64,000 bases of DNA from Microvelia longipes (Eukaryota; Arthropoda; Insecta; Hemiptera; Veliidae): the NCBI GenBank assembly GCA_018340805.1, contig JACMZG010001914.1:44126772-44190771 (forward strand), in the 5' to 3' direction. Positions 1 to 9,937 of this stretch are shown one piece after another. A program made the translations under genes and the position numbers. The first letter of the stretch is position 1, and the number at the start of each line of letters is the position of its first letter. Below the pieces are notes generated by a model, which saw only the letters and a list, made by a program, of their open reading frames with translations, made no database searches and was not told the DNA's origin.

Positions 1-1043
1 AACGTAAATATAGATGTCCAACTTTCGATTTCATAACATTTCAAGAGTTAAATACAATAAATTATATTAAAAAACACCTCCTAAAAAATTTGTCCTATGC
101 TAATACATGGGGAAAATCTTTTGTTTAGAAAATGAATTCTTATCACAACTGTTCTTCTCGTTCTTCTTTGGGTTTCTTCGTTTTCTTTTTGTTCTTCTTA
201 GAAAGAATTGCCAACTATGAAGCTGAAGTCCAGCTGTCTATTCAGTTTTGTAGAGCATTGTGTTTCTATCCATGATGTCCTACATCCCTGAAGATGCCTC
301 CCACAGTGGAAGCGAATCGTCGGATTCTTCATCTACATTGACGCGGTCACCACCAAAAGACCTAAATCTTCATGACAACAACCGCGGAAGCCTACGCAGT
401 TTATTAACTAAATATCTATTAAAACCAAACAATATAATATAAGTCTACAAAACAAACGTACATAATTTGCACGTTACTCATAATTCTAAAAGTTAAACGT
501 TAAAATCTGTTGACTACATAAAAAATTCTAGACATACAAATCGAGGATAATTATAACTAATGTTTAAAACACTGATTATTTTAATCAGAGTATAGACAAT
601 CACATTCCATACTGACTTCTACCCCTCGGGACAATAACAGTTCTATATCAAATGAAATAATAATTTCACACCCATTCTTCATTTCCATGTTTTCTCAAGT
701 TTGCCAGCAGTTGTGTCAAACTTTTCTAATGAAGTATTAATCAATAGGGTTGTTGTTGTGAAGGGGAAAGTTTGTCCGGATTAATTAGCAGTTGTTGGGT
801 ACGTTCCAGCTCTGTTCACAACTCACTCTGAAATTTCTTTATTTCTCCAAATATATTTTTCAGTAGATTTTTAAAGAGATTAGGTTTTTCTGTTTTTCTT
901 TATTTATTTCTTTTGAAATTTTCATTGAATTTCTTTAAGTAAAGTTTTGGCATTGTTTTAGATTATTTTATTCATGAATAGTTTTTTTTATGTTTTTCAG
1001 TTAAATTATTTAGGCAGATGCAATTTTAAGAATGGACTATTTT
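1..1043. other. AT-rich flank, no recognised gene
   Basis: No exon, RNA gene or repeat family is recognised here apart from a short serine-rich reading frame annotated separately at 272-442. The sequence is A/T-rich and broken by stops in all frames. Confidence 0.5.
272..442 (+). CDS. Short serine-rich ORF, doubtful
   Basis: Reading from the ATG at 272 gives 56 residues with an acidic/serine-rich stretch (SHSGSESSDSSSTLTRS) followed by a basic tail, then TAA. I recognise no family. An in-frame stop lies at 251-253, so if it is an exon it would have to start close to the ATG. The composition differs from the surrounding AT-rich noise, which usually yields Ile/Phe/Asn/Lys/Tyr-rich frames, and that is the only reason to list it. 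There is no splice-site pair, neighbour or repeat copy to support it. It may be chance. Confidence 0.15.
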   Translation: MMSYIPEDASHSGSESSDSSSTLTRSPPKDLNLHDNNRGSLRSLLTKYLLKPNNII

Positions 1044-1047
1044 AATT

Positions 1048-1082
1048 AATATTTTCTTGACACTTCAGGGAAATATATATTT

Positions 1083-1133
<51 letters not shown>

Positions 1134-1147
1134 ATTATATATATATA

Positions 1148-1207
<60 letters not shown>

Positions 1208-1220
1208 TCAAGAAAATATT
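1048..1220. repeat. Inverted arms around a (TA)n core
   Basis: A 17-bp perfect inverted repeat (AATATTTTCTTGACACT at 1048-1064, complement at 1204-1220) encloses about 120 bp of nearly pure (TA)n from about 1085 to 1204, with a short TTATTATTA interruption. The arms and the core together can extrude as one cruciform. The same design, arms outside and TA core inside, recurs at 18185-18415. Confidence 0.8.
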
Positions 1221-2490
1221 CATTCATTAATATGGGAAACAATGAAAACACTAGGACTATTTTAACTTAAAATTACTAAAATCTTTTTTTATCAATTTTT
1301 TTTATTCCGTTGGGAAAATTGGACATATATGGGTGACCGCCTAATCTTATTTATATTAAGTGATTGGAGCATATATTTAACATGGGTATGATGTTCTTAA
1401 TATCACTAACTATCATCAATGTCTGAAACATGCTAGCACAGCGTCATGTCACAAGATCATCTCCTGTCGCACAACATTAATAAACCACTAAGGCTGTATA
1501 CTCACGGCTGTGTCCTTTTCCAACAAATGCTCGACATGAAATTGTTTTGAAGATAAAAACAAAAAAAGTTTGAGCCCTTTGTGCCAAAACTCAAAACTGA
1601 GAGAGCTGAATCGAATAAAACCGGTCTAAAGTCGACATGACCACTCTAAGAGACCAAAAAAACGGTGGTCAATAACCGGAAAACCTAAAATACCTTTCAA
1701 CAAAATATATCAAGTGGAGAGTATTTTTCAATGTTTTTTGGGCTTATAAGTTAAATGAGAGTGGTCCGGAGTCGATACGTGCACTCAAAGCCATAGTACC
1801 TGGGTTCAAATCTTAAGAATGATGTCGCTGCCAACTCTTGCAGCGTGCTTCTTATTACTTAATCTTTTACTAAAATACTTATAACTTTTGTAACTCTTTT
1901 ATTGCTTTATTACAATTTTTAACTTGATTATGTAAAAGAATTAAAGTAACAGCTTAAACAATAAAACTAAACTAAAATATAAAATTGTGTGACAGATAAA
2001 CATATATCTGTCATCACGGCAGTGACATGGCTCCCCTAAATTCAGGGCTCGAATTTACCTCATTGGCTCTCCAATTAGAGATCTCAAACAGTCCTCGGCG
2101 GGGATGAACCCTTAACCGGTACTTTTAAATAAGATTGCACATTGACCGTTTCCTAGTATTATTATAGGCCATTTTAATTTCTACGCAAAGGCTCCACAAA
2201 AATAATATGAACAATAAACTGTAAAAGGAATTTAGATGCTCTGATACAGCTCCAATGATCCAGACACCAAGACTACTGATTCTGTATCCTGTCATTCCTC
2301 GATTCTCGTAATGAACTCTTTCGTGGTAGTAATTAATTATTAAGTTGTTATATGCCTTCCTTTAGATAATTTTAACGGGTGTTGTTTACTGTTGCCTAAC
2401 CAACTGGCATGCCGTACTCTTCCTCCAAAGCACATTATCCCTACATTGTCTAAATGGACTAAGCGGGCCAAGAATGCATTGGTGACCTGC
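1221..2490. other. Geneless stretch with tRNA box-B-like fragments
   Basis: No coding exon is seen. Short pieces resemble a pol III B box (GGTTCAAATCT near 1803), which may be remains of tRNA-derived SINEs, but no full A box/B box pair at the right spacing was found. Confidence 0.3.
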
Positions 2491-2546
2491 AAGGAAGACC
2501 TGGCAATCATGGAGTTTTAGCGGTAGCCAGGACTTCTCTGAGTGAA
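2491..2546 (+). repeat. 56-bp exact duplicate of part of the Gag-like ORF
   Basis: These 56 bases are identical to 3130-3185, which lie inside the Gag-like ORF about 640 bp downstream. Here they sit in a different frame context and run into a stop (GAGTTTTAG), so this copy is not coding as it stands. It looks like a partial duplication or the remains of a second, rearranged copy of the same element. Confidence 0.85.
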
Positions 2547-3008
2547 TGCATGCGATAAATTATTATTGGATTCAATAAGTTTTAACTTTTTCTTAAATGT
2601 TTGGTTTTGCTCCGATCTAAATACAAACTCAGCTTCATTCAACTTATTTTTATTTATTTCCAAATCCCAAATTAGGTTTTAACCCACTCTTTATTCTTTT
2701 AATAAAATGTTTATCATCAATAGACTGCCCTAACCCTTAATTTAATTTCTCAATCGGTTGGTTTGATACATTTAGTTCTTTAACGGTAACTCTACATGAC
2801 CGTCTTACATATTCATCGGTTTTAAACTTATGCAGCGAAGTTGGGTGTTTCTTTCCAAAACCTTCAATAAAACTCAAGATTGGAAATTTATGCAAAGTTT
2901 GACAACTTAAAAGAAAACATCTGTCAATTTAATTTTTTTGGAAATTTGAACTAAAATTTTGATTTGTCCGTAAGTAGCTATTGTAATACTAGTTTAAAAC
3001 CTTTCAAC

Positions 3009-3485
3009 ATGAAAATGTTTGATTCTGAGACCAATGAGGATAAGGTTGGTAAAGAGTTTAACTTGAACGAGTTTTTGAGCGAGTTAAAACATAAGAGAGA
3101 GGAAGTTATCAACCTTATCAACCAAGCTAAAGGAAGACCTGGCAATCATGGAGTTTTAGCGGTAGCCAGGACTTCTCTGAGTGAAATGGTCGAACTATTA
3201 AGTACAGTTAAAAACGTTAAAGATATGGAGCAGACTGTGTTTAATGTTGAATGGTTCATAAATGAAAGACAGCTCGAGATTGAGAACTTAGAGACGAGTC
3301 CATCAGCATTAATAAAATCTAGATCAGTTCGATCAAACAGTTCAAGAGCCAGCGCAAGCAACATACTTGCGGCACAATTAAAACTCCAAAAAAGAAACCA
3401 AGAGATTCAACGTCAGCAGCTCGAACTCGAGCAGCAAAGAGCTAGATATGCACTCGAGTTAGCTCAAGAGCTTGAAAATGAATAA
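3009..3485 (+). CDS. Gag-like N-terminal fragment, BEL/Pao-type retroelement
   Basis: A 158-residue open frame from ATG 3009 (MKMFDSETNEDKVG...) to TAA 3483-3485. The frame stays open upstream to about 2964 but without an earlier ATG. The N-terminal half (residues about 10-95) is a charged helical region. The middle carries a serine/arginine linker (SRSVRSNSSRASAS). The C-terminal third is a strong Gln/Glu/Leu-rich coiled coil (QEIQRQQLELEQQRARYALE...). That order, charged helices then SR-type linker then coiled coil, is what I know from the N-terminus of the Gag-like polyproteins of BEL/Pao retrotransposons. No Gag core, zinc knuckle, protease, RT or integrase follows before the stop, so it would be a truncated relic or an isolated exon. 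Codon use is less A/T-biased than in its surroundings. A domesticated host gene exon cannot be excluded. Confidence 0.45.
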   Translation: MKMFDSETNEDKVGKEFNLNEFLSELKHKREEVINLINQAKGRPGNHGVLAVARTSLSEMVELLSTVKNVKDMEQTVFNVEWFINERQLEIENLETSPSALIKSRSVRSNSSRASASNILAAQLKLQKRNQEIQRQQLELEQQRARYALELAQELENE

Positions 3486-4130
3486 GTTTATTTGCTACAA
3501 AATAAATTTGGCGCGGGCCCGCATATCAGGTGAATTTCCTTTGGAATTCGGGGTACATTATATCCTGATATTCTCAGAGGTCCACTAATTAGATGTAAAT
3601 ATGTTTAGAAATGTTGCCTCAGTTGTAGTTAGGATCTCTTTGGAATTAAAGCTCTTCAATCAAATACTAAAAATAATTAGAGAGTTTATATAAACGAATG
3701 AGTAAAAAATTCTATAAAATAACTTGCAGCATTAATTATTTGTAAGAAGTTAAAGAAACAAGGTGGAAGTTAATTTGCCTTCATCTCCCTGTGGCCATGT
3801 AATCAATTAGGAAAATGTTAAAAAACTCTGGGGGGGAGGGGGGGGGGGGCTTTGCTTTGAACCTAATTCTGCATTATTAACGAGAGTATCCTCTGACCTT
3901 TAAAAGATAAAATCTTTACCTTAAATTCTATTTTAAGGTAAAAATTGACTTTTACAATTACCTTTAAATTACTTTGAACTGCCTCGCATATTTCAAACTA
4001 TATCTTGGAAGTGTACAGGTTAACTGTTTTCATTTAATCTTAATAAGAGGAGATCGGCCATAAAGAGAAAAATAAACTTCCATACGAATCAAATCTTTGA
4101 TATTCTTATAAACACGACTTTCATGATGGG
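3486..4130. other. Geneless stretch with a G-run
   Basis: Nothing coding is seen. A nearly pure run of G (3830-3849, one A) is the only marked feature and could form a G-quadruplex. Confidence 0.4.
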
Positions 4131-4137
4131 AATTTTA

Positions 4138-4171
4138 TTATATATATATATATAATATATAGGAATTTATT

Positions 4172-4213
<42 letters not shown>

Positions 4214-4232
4214 GTGTGTGTGTGTGTGTGTA
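4138..4232. repeat. (TA)n followed by (TG)n microsatellite
   Basis: Interrupted TA dinucleotides pass directly into about ten TG dinucleotides (4212-4231), a compound Z-DNA/cruciform-prone tract. Confidence 0.9.
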
Positions 4233-4339
4233 TGCAAGAATTTCTACCCTTAGCCAACGATAACTATCAAAGGCTTTTTCAATTCGAACGAATCGAAATA
4301 AAAGTTGACATAATAAGATAAATATGACACTGCAAGATC

Positions 4340-4503
4340 TGGGGTTTATATTCCAGGTTATGCGATATTACACTTAATAGTTAGCAACTATTACACAGGT
4401 ACGCAATGGTTGCTATGATCATCTATGTTGTTTCCCCAGGGGCTATCTCTATCTTTAAGGAGCCGCAAGTGTCTAAACGGGTATTTATTATTATTATTAT
4501 TGT
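4340..4503 (+). repeat. 3' end of a SINE with (ATT)n tail
   Basis: The end of this stretch (GGAGCCGCAAG, then CTAAACGGGTATT, then an ATT run) matches the 3' tail of the tRNA-derived SINE found on the minus strand at 4775, 19289, 33435 and 40856. The tRNA-like head is missing or too diverged to see, so this is a 5'-truncated copy, here in + orientation. Confidence 0.55.
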
Positions 4504-4774
4504 TTAACCTGCGTGTAAGATTTCATGTCGATCCAATAATTTTTATAAATTCGTGTATTATAAATGTTTGCTGAGGGAGTTAATGAATCATTGTCAAACT
4601 AGAGGTAAAGATGGATTTTTGTATCGAGTTTTGAATCAACAGCAACAACAGACTAAGAGCTACAAACTTAACAGATTTAGACTCACACATAAAGACACAA
4701 AATTTTTAAACACTCTGTAAGTCTTTTTAAAACACCTGAAATAGAGGATAAAGATGATTTCTGGTTTTAGGGAA

Positions 4775-5016
4775 ATCACAATAATAATAATAATGCCCGT
4801 TTTAGGGTCTTTCGGCTCTACAGGGTATTTTCCCTGCGGGAACTACCTCGGGTGGGTCACATCTACTATGCTCAAATTAAAGCTAAAGATGGCGAAATCC
4901 TTTTAGAACAAATACTATTCATAAAAAACTGAGAGCATAGCCCAGGCTGTGAACCCCGAACCTCCGGTGGCGAAGTCCAGTACTATACGACCGCGGCTAC
5001 GGAGGCAGAAACACAG
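4775..5016 (-). mobile_element. tRNA-derived SINE (family S2), minus strand
   Basis: Read on the minus strand it begins with a tRNA-like head (CTCCGTAGCCGCGG..., with GGGTTCACAGCC in the B-box position), continues through a conserved body with CTCAGTTTTTTATG and CACCCGAGGTAGTTCC, and ends in CTAAAACGGGCATT plus an (ATT)n tail. Four near-full copies and one 3' fragment lie in this window in both orientations, as expected of dispersed retroposons. The best-preserved tRNA head is in the copy at 40856-41104. Confidence 0.75.
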
Positions 5017-5030
5017 TACTCTAAATATAT

Positions 5031-5996
5031 AATCCATATATTTACGGCAAATCAGGGAAATTAGAAATTAAGTTTCAAAAAATGCACTGATTTTTTTTAA
5101 GGCCATGACTGACTTTCCTTTCTCCTGATTATTATGTTGTCTTCACAGCGAGATACAACACAATAAGCCATGATATTTCTATTGTAGGTAATGATCTTAA
5201 AGAAAACAGGTTCTTATTCGCCAGTGTATTTCTTATCGCGATAAGTACGGCTTAGTTATATTTAATATGCGTGCAAAAATAGCCCAACGAGAAAAAACTA
5301 ATTAGTTTGTATTTAAACTAAAAAAGCCCATAATTTAATTAACCAATTTATTTCTGAAACTTTTATTTTAAAGAGCCGAGTCTTAAATTTTCCAAAATAT
5401 TTTCACCAAAGGATTAAAAAACTTGTTAATAATTTTATAATAATAAAAGTTTTTCATTAATTACTTTAAAAATATCTAAAGAAATTAAAAGAAAAGTGAA
5501 ATTTATACGAAATTTGACTAAGTAAGTAATTTAATTTATTTATGTCATATTTTACTATGACAGGGTGACGTGAGGTAAACTTCATTTCATAATAGTTTTG
5601 TACGAAATTTTGACATGCATAATAATGACATGCTTTAGAAACGATGCATGCCAATATGATAGTTTCATTTAATAATAATTATATTCTCGTGTTATGGTCA
5701 GCTAGCGGCTCGAAGCCTAGGTTTATTTCATCAATGTTGGGTAAAAGGACCGAAGGATTCTGAAGTTTAAGAAGGATCACAACTTTGAATAGAGAATTTT
5801 TCAAAACGGGATTTACAGGTATTTTGAAAGACAAAGTTGGCTAAACCAACAGATTTGTCTTTCAAGCTTCTGGACTTAATTAAACGAGTGGAATATATAA
5901 TGGACAATAATAATTTTGAGTGAAGTCCTATCAAGGTAAGTTGCAATTGAAGAAAAACAACAAACTTGATCCCTAAAGAAGTAGACCATTTGCTAG
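5031..5996. other. Geneless AT-rich stretch
   Basis: No exon, RNA gene or named repeat recognised. Confidence 0.4.
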
Positions 5997-6582
5997 GGAG
6001 AGAGTCACCCGTGGTGTAGTGGTTAAGGTACGCGGCCAATACATAGAATAAATGGACTTTAAACTTCCGAGTTTATTTGGTCATGGGTTCAATCCTAGCA
6101 CGGGCTTCTAGGATTTTTATGAGAGGGATAAAAATTCTGCGTACCACGTCCATCAGAAGGGACGCAAAGCCGGTGGTCTCGAGCCTGTGCGTTGTCTGGT
6201 ACTCGTTAAAGATCCCTTACTCTAAATGAAACTGGGTATAGGCAAAACTTAGGACTCTCATAGTAGATTCATTATAATACTATAGTGTGTCTGCCTTGTA
6301 GTTTAAAGTGTATGGAGGTTTAGTTTAACAACGAGAGCACGTGTTGTTCCTAGTTTTCACTAGACTATAAGAGTTAGTGAAAATATGTATGATTCCTTGA
6401 ATAAAACATGAGAGGAACCAAAGAAATTCATGGCTCTCATGTCGAGATTAGATGAAATATACCTACACTTGAAATTAAAAGGAGTAAAACACTATCTTAG
6501 GGAGCTGGCAAAAAGTGCCCAAAAACGTGGCCTACTTGCCTGGTAGTTACTACCACTTCCCCCATATTACTACTACTGCTAG
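5997..6582 (+). mobile_element. tRNA-derived SINE (family S1)
   Basis: The head has a textbook pol III A box (TGGTGTAGTGG, 6012-6022) and B box (GGTTCAATCC, 6086-6095) at tRNA spacing. A body follows that includes GTTAAAGATCCCTTA and a TGCCTTGTAGTTTAA stretch. A second copy lies at 52858-53402, and similarity runs all the way to the (TAC/ATT)-rich tail, so the shared unit is about 580 bp, long for a SINE. It has no coding capacity. The second half may be a separate module picked up from another element. Confidence 0.8.
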
Positions 6583-6848
6583 GGATAAAGGAAATGGCTA
6601 TTCACTGCATCTGTAATCAAATGGCATTTCCTGACTAAGAAACTATAGCACTTTTATTACCAGTGATATAAAGGTCTAAGATCCGCTTCCCATTGATGAC
6701 ACTTACAGTTCAACTCTAGATGGTACAACGTGTGGGTTTCCGTTCTAATAAATAAATAGATAATTACTGACGATTCATGGAGATTATGAAACTTCGTATT
6801 TACCTCCCACCCTCTAACGGAGCCATTCACAAGTATTTTCAAATTAAA
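6583..6848. other. Short geneless gap between SINE and transposon
   Basis: No recognised feature. Confidence 0.4.
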
Positions 6849-6850
6849 TA

Positions 6851-7725
6851 CAGTCGACCTCTATATAACGAACTTAAAGGTTCAAGTGAAAAAATTCGTT
6901 ATATAGAAATTTCGTTCTATAGAAATTGAAAAAATAAATAACTCTGTACTATTTGCCTTTTTTTTTAAATTTATCAAGCCAACCTGAACTGGCTTGGAAT
7001 TATCATAACCCAAACGTTCTGCATATTCAGCAGCTTTTTCTTTTATTAGAGGTCCTGTCACAGGCATATTTTTGTCCCTTAATATTGCACCCCACTGTAA
7101 AATTGCGTCATCAATGTCTTCGTACTTGCATACTCGAGATCTTTTTTTTAAATCGCCACTCGTTTCGTATAACCTAAGTATAGATTCCCGATTTCTTTAA
7201 ATTGTTGATATAGAACTAGGAGTGATTTTATACTTCAGAGACAAGTATTTGTTTTTGACTTCATCGTCAGAATCTTTTAACAGATTGTTTTTTTCAAAAA
7301 GGGAAAGCGATTTCCGTTTTGACATTTTAATAAACTCGATTTACAAACAAATAAAAAGTTTCACAAACGAACTGGTCAGACCTAATACCAAATTAAAACT
7401 GAAAGATTTTTAGTTCTATTCTGTGTTAATCCTAATTTCATAGAAAATTGTAAAGAAAGAGTTCACAAAATTAGGTAAGGCAGGGCGAAAATCAATAAAT
7501 AATTGTTCTGGGAAATTACAGAAAAACAGAAGTGCCCTTTTGGTCAATTCCTTGAAAGTTTGCGGGTCTTGTCTTTATCTTTATTTTTGAAAATTTTGTT
7601 CGTTATATAGAAATGTTTTTCGTTAAATAGAAACACTTTTAAACACAAAATTCAAGGGAACGTAAAAAAATTCGTTATAGAGAGACTTTAGTTGTATAGA
7701 AGTTCGTTATATGGAGGTCCGACTG
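6851..7725 (-). mobile_element. Degenerate pogo/Tigger-type DNA transposon
   Basis: Terminal inverted repeats begin CAGTCG-ACCTCTATATAACGAA at 6851 and end with the complement of CAGTCGGACCTCCATATAACG at 7725. Both ends are flanked by TA, the Tc1/mariner/pogo target duplication. On the minus strand a transposase N-terminus starts at 7325 (MSKRKSLSLFEKNNLL). It goes on to a helix-turn-helix ending in SSISTI, then ARG/LYS-rich linker and the CENP-B-type block LQWGAILRDKNMPVTGPLIK with KAAEYAERLG. After a frameshift near 7015 it ends with the motif GWLDKFKKK. A stop codon follows the first helix-turn-helix. No DDE catalytic domain is present, so the element is a dead internal deletion of about 875 bp. 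Copies of TTCGTTATATAGAAA inside both ends are subterminal repeats and may have been transposase-binding sites. Confidence 0.85.
6975..7325 (-). pseudogene. CENP-B-like transposase DNA-binding region, broken
   Basis: It reads as two helix-turn-helix units typical of pogo/Tigger transposases and CENP-B. The first is an N-terminal CENP-B_N-like unit (residues 1-45 from the ATG at 7323-7325). The second is the HTH_Tnp_Tc5-like unit around residues 65-120, with the signature region GPLIKEKAAEYA and GWLDKFK. It is broken by an in-frame TAA after the first unit and by a frameshift just before GWLDKF. The DDE catalytic part is absent. It binds no substrate now; the parent protein would have cut and rejoined DNA at the terminal repeats. 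Confidence 0.8.
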
Positions 7726-7905
7726 TATATAAAGCTACATTGAAAAACCAATCGGGTACTGGGAATTGATAAACGAATACTACCAATATATTTCGCTATT
7801 GCTTACTTTATTATTTTAAATGCTTTGCAGTAAACGACAATTTTCGGCACACGTTAACTAACTTTTGAATGTGATATATATTTTTTTAGAAACTTTAACA
7901 CAAAT

Positions 7906-8336
7906 CTAATATAAAATTATTGACCAAACTATTTAAACTAGATAATTTTATAAGGAAGTGGTCAGATAAGTAAAGAAAACACAAAATTTGAGCTTTCGGC
8001 CGTAAATTAGGCCTTCATCAGAAGTAGTTTTATTCCAAACTGAATCAGATAACACATAAAAATAAAACATTAGTTATATTAATTTAACAATAGCTAGCTG
8101 TGTACGTATACCATCGGAGAACGACACCTACTTTTAAACAAAGATCTAGTTTGAACATAAAAGATGGTATACACAGCTAGCTATTGTTAGATTAATATAA
8201 CTAATGTTTTATTTTTAAGTGTTATCTGATTCAGTTTGGAATAAAACTATTTTTGATGAAGGCCTAATTTACGGCCGAAAGCTCAAATTTTGTGTTTTCT
8301 TTACCTATCTGACCACTTCCTCATAAAATTATCTAG
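7906..8336. mobile_element. Palindromic element P1 with hammerhead-like motif
   Basis: Two arms of about 190 bp are inverted copies of each other around a short centre near 8130. Each arm carries a CTGATGA-GGCC-loop-GGCC-GAAAGCTC motif (exact in the left arm read on the minus strand, CTGATGA changed to TTGATGA in the right arm). A 12-bp direct repeat, TTTAACACAAAT, flanks the element at 7894-7905 and 8337-8348, which looks like a target-site duplication. It has no ORF. It resembles the elements at 49142-49643 and 57504-58013 in plan but not in arm sequence. I infer a non-autonomous mobile element and cannot name its class. Confidence 0.7.
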
Positions 8337-8660
8337 TTTAACACAAATATTAAAATAGTCATCAAATTTACCCTACTTGCACTTTTCGTATTTAACAGAA
8401 TACTGTAACATATAAGCCGTTAAAGTTTGCAAACGTTTTGTTGACCATTGTTGAATTGAAATTTGTGGAAATGTAAGTCACTTAAAGGGATCGCTTTGCG
8501 TTTCATTTCAATTCAGTGACGCGAAGTTTTAATTATTCTTCGATTACACAACAAAATTAGTTATCGTCTTTTAAAAATATTATTTTCCGGCCTTCACAAC
8601 AATGTAAAGACTAATTTCCGACTCTCTAATTACTATGTAAACTCGGTTTTAGTATTTTAG
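8337..8660. other. Geneless stretch
   Basis: No recognised feature between the palindromic element and the next hairpin. Confidence 0.35.
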
Positions 8661-8755
8661 GGTGAGCACAATATTTTTCTATCACCTACCATATGGGGTG
8701 ATAGAAAAATGAAAAGCCTGCGAGGAAAAGTGAAAATACGAAGAATAGAATATAA
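8660..8755. repeat. Hairpin repeat, copy 1
   Basis: A 14-bp perfect stem (ATTTTTCTATCACC with its complement, 8673-8710) around TACCATATGG, followed by GAGGAAAAGTGAAAATACG. A nearly identical copy lies at 9618-9715 within the 30-bp minisatellite block, so this segment has moved or been duplicated with it. Confidence 0.75.
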
Positions 8756-8888
8756 TAATAATAATAATAATATAATAATATTTTTTATTTCACATTTTAA
8801 AAACAATACTATTATATTCTTTTTTGCACTTTTTTTAATTTTTTTAAAGAATTGTTAATAATTTAGTGTGCTCTATCTTGCCAATGTG

Positions 8889-8938
8889 AGAGCCCTCGAT
8901 AGTTTAAAAAAACTAGAGTGAGGGCTCTGCTTATGGTA
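8889..8938. repeat. Short inverted repeat
   Basis: AGAGCCCTC (8889-8897) and GAGGGCTCT (8930-8938) flank an A-rich spacer. It may be one end of a foldback element; nothing else identifies it. Confidence 0.5.
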
Positions 8939-9437
8939 TTCATATATGCTTTGTAATTAAATAAAATACAATATATAAATTGATTTCATAAATATTTAAA
9001 GTTAAGATAAATAAAGATTGATATGAAAGTAACTTAAATTAATTTACGCTAATGGACAAAACAACAAAAAGAATTTGAAATGAAAATACTTTTTCTAATA
9101 AAATAATTAAAAAATATCACAGACATTTTTATGAATAAATAGTTAAATAATCTTTAATAAATATTAGTATTTATTTTTAAATTCAAAAATTGTGTTTAAA
9201 AATCTATTTTTAAACAAAAATGTATCTATTTTTATTTTCTTTTTATATACACATAAATACATACATATACATACACACACATACATACATATACATACAT
9301 TTAAATTAGACAAAATCTAAACAGAAATGTGAAGTATTTTTTTAAAATGTTCATCATGTCTTTTTATAAATAATTTTTTGTTTTGGGCTAACCTAATAGT
9401 TATGGGAAGAGAATTGTATATTTTTGGAGCTGTATTG
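8939..9437. other. AT-rich stretch with (CATA) simple repeat
   Basis: No gene is seen. A CATACATA-type simple repeat lies around 9250-9300. Confidence 0.4.
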
Positions 9438-9937
9438 TCAGAAAGACGATCTTATTCGACAATATGGTCAGAAAGACGATCTTATTCGACAATATGGCCA
9501 AAACGACGATCTTATTCGACATTAATAGAGCAAATTAAGGCAAAATTCTTAACATGGTTCTTAGCTGGAAACATATTGATATATTGCGATATAAATTTAA
9601 ATGCAGGTAAATTTAGTAGGGCGAGTACAATATTTTTCTGTCACCTACCATATGGGGTGATAGAAAAATGAAAAACCTACGAGGAAAAGTGAAAATACGA
9701 AGAATAGAATGTGATCAGAAAGACGATCCTATTCGACAATATGGTCAGAAAGACGATCTTATTCGACAATATGGTCAGAAAGACGATCTTATTCGACATT
9801 ATGGTCAGAAAGACGATCTTATTCGACATTAATAGAGCAAATCAAGGTAAAATTCTTAACATGGTTTTCAGCTGGAAACATGGAAACATATTGATATATT
9901 GCGATATTAATTAAAATGCAGGTAAATACACTGTCAA
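9438..9937 (+). repeat. 30-bp minisatellite in a duplicated block
   Basis: The unit TCAGAAAGACGATCTTATTC (first 20 of 30 bases) occurs about three times at 9438-9526 and four times at 9711-9836. Each array is followed by the same roughly 90-bp sequence (ATTAATAGAGCAAAT ... ATGCAGGTAAAT), and the hairpin repeat of 8660-8755 sits between them. The whole is therefore a higher-order duplication with the array expanding inside it. Open frames across it reflect the 30-bp (multiple of three) period and are not genes. Confidence 0.85.

Noticed and set aside
3830..3849. G-run as a regulatory quadruplex
   Set aside because: It can fold, but nothing in the surroundings indicates a promoter or gene, and such runs are common microsatellite-like tracts.
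6012..6095. A functional tRNA gene
   Set aside because: A and B boxes are good, but the acceptor stem does not close and the sequence continues as a repeated SINE body with a second copy at 52854.
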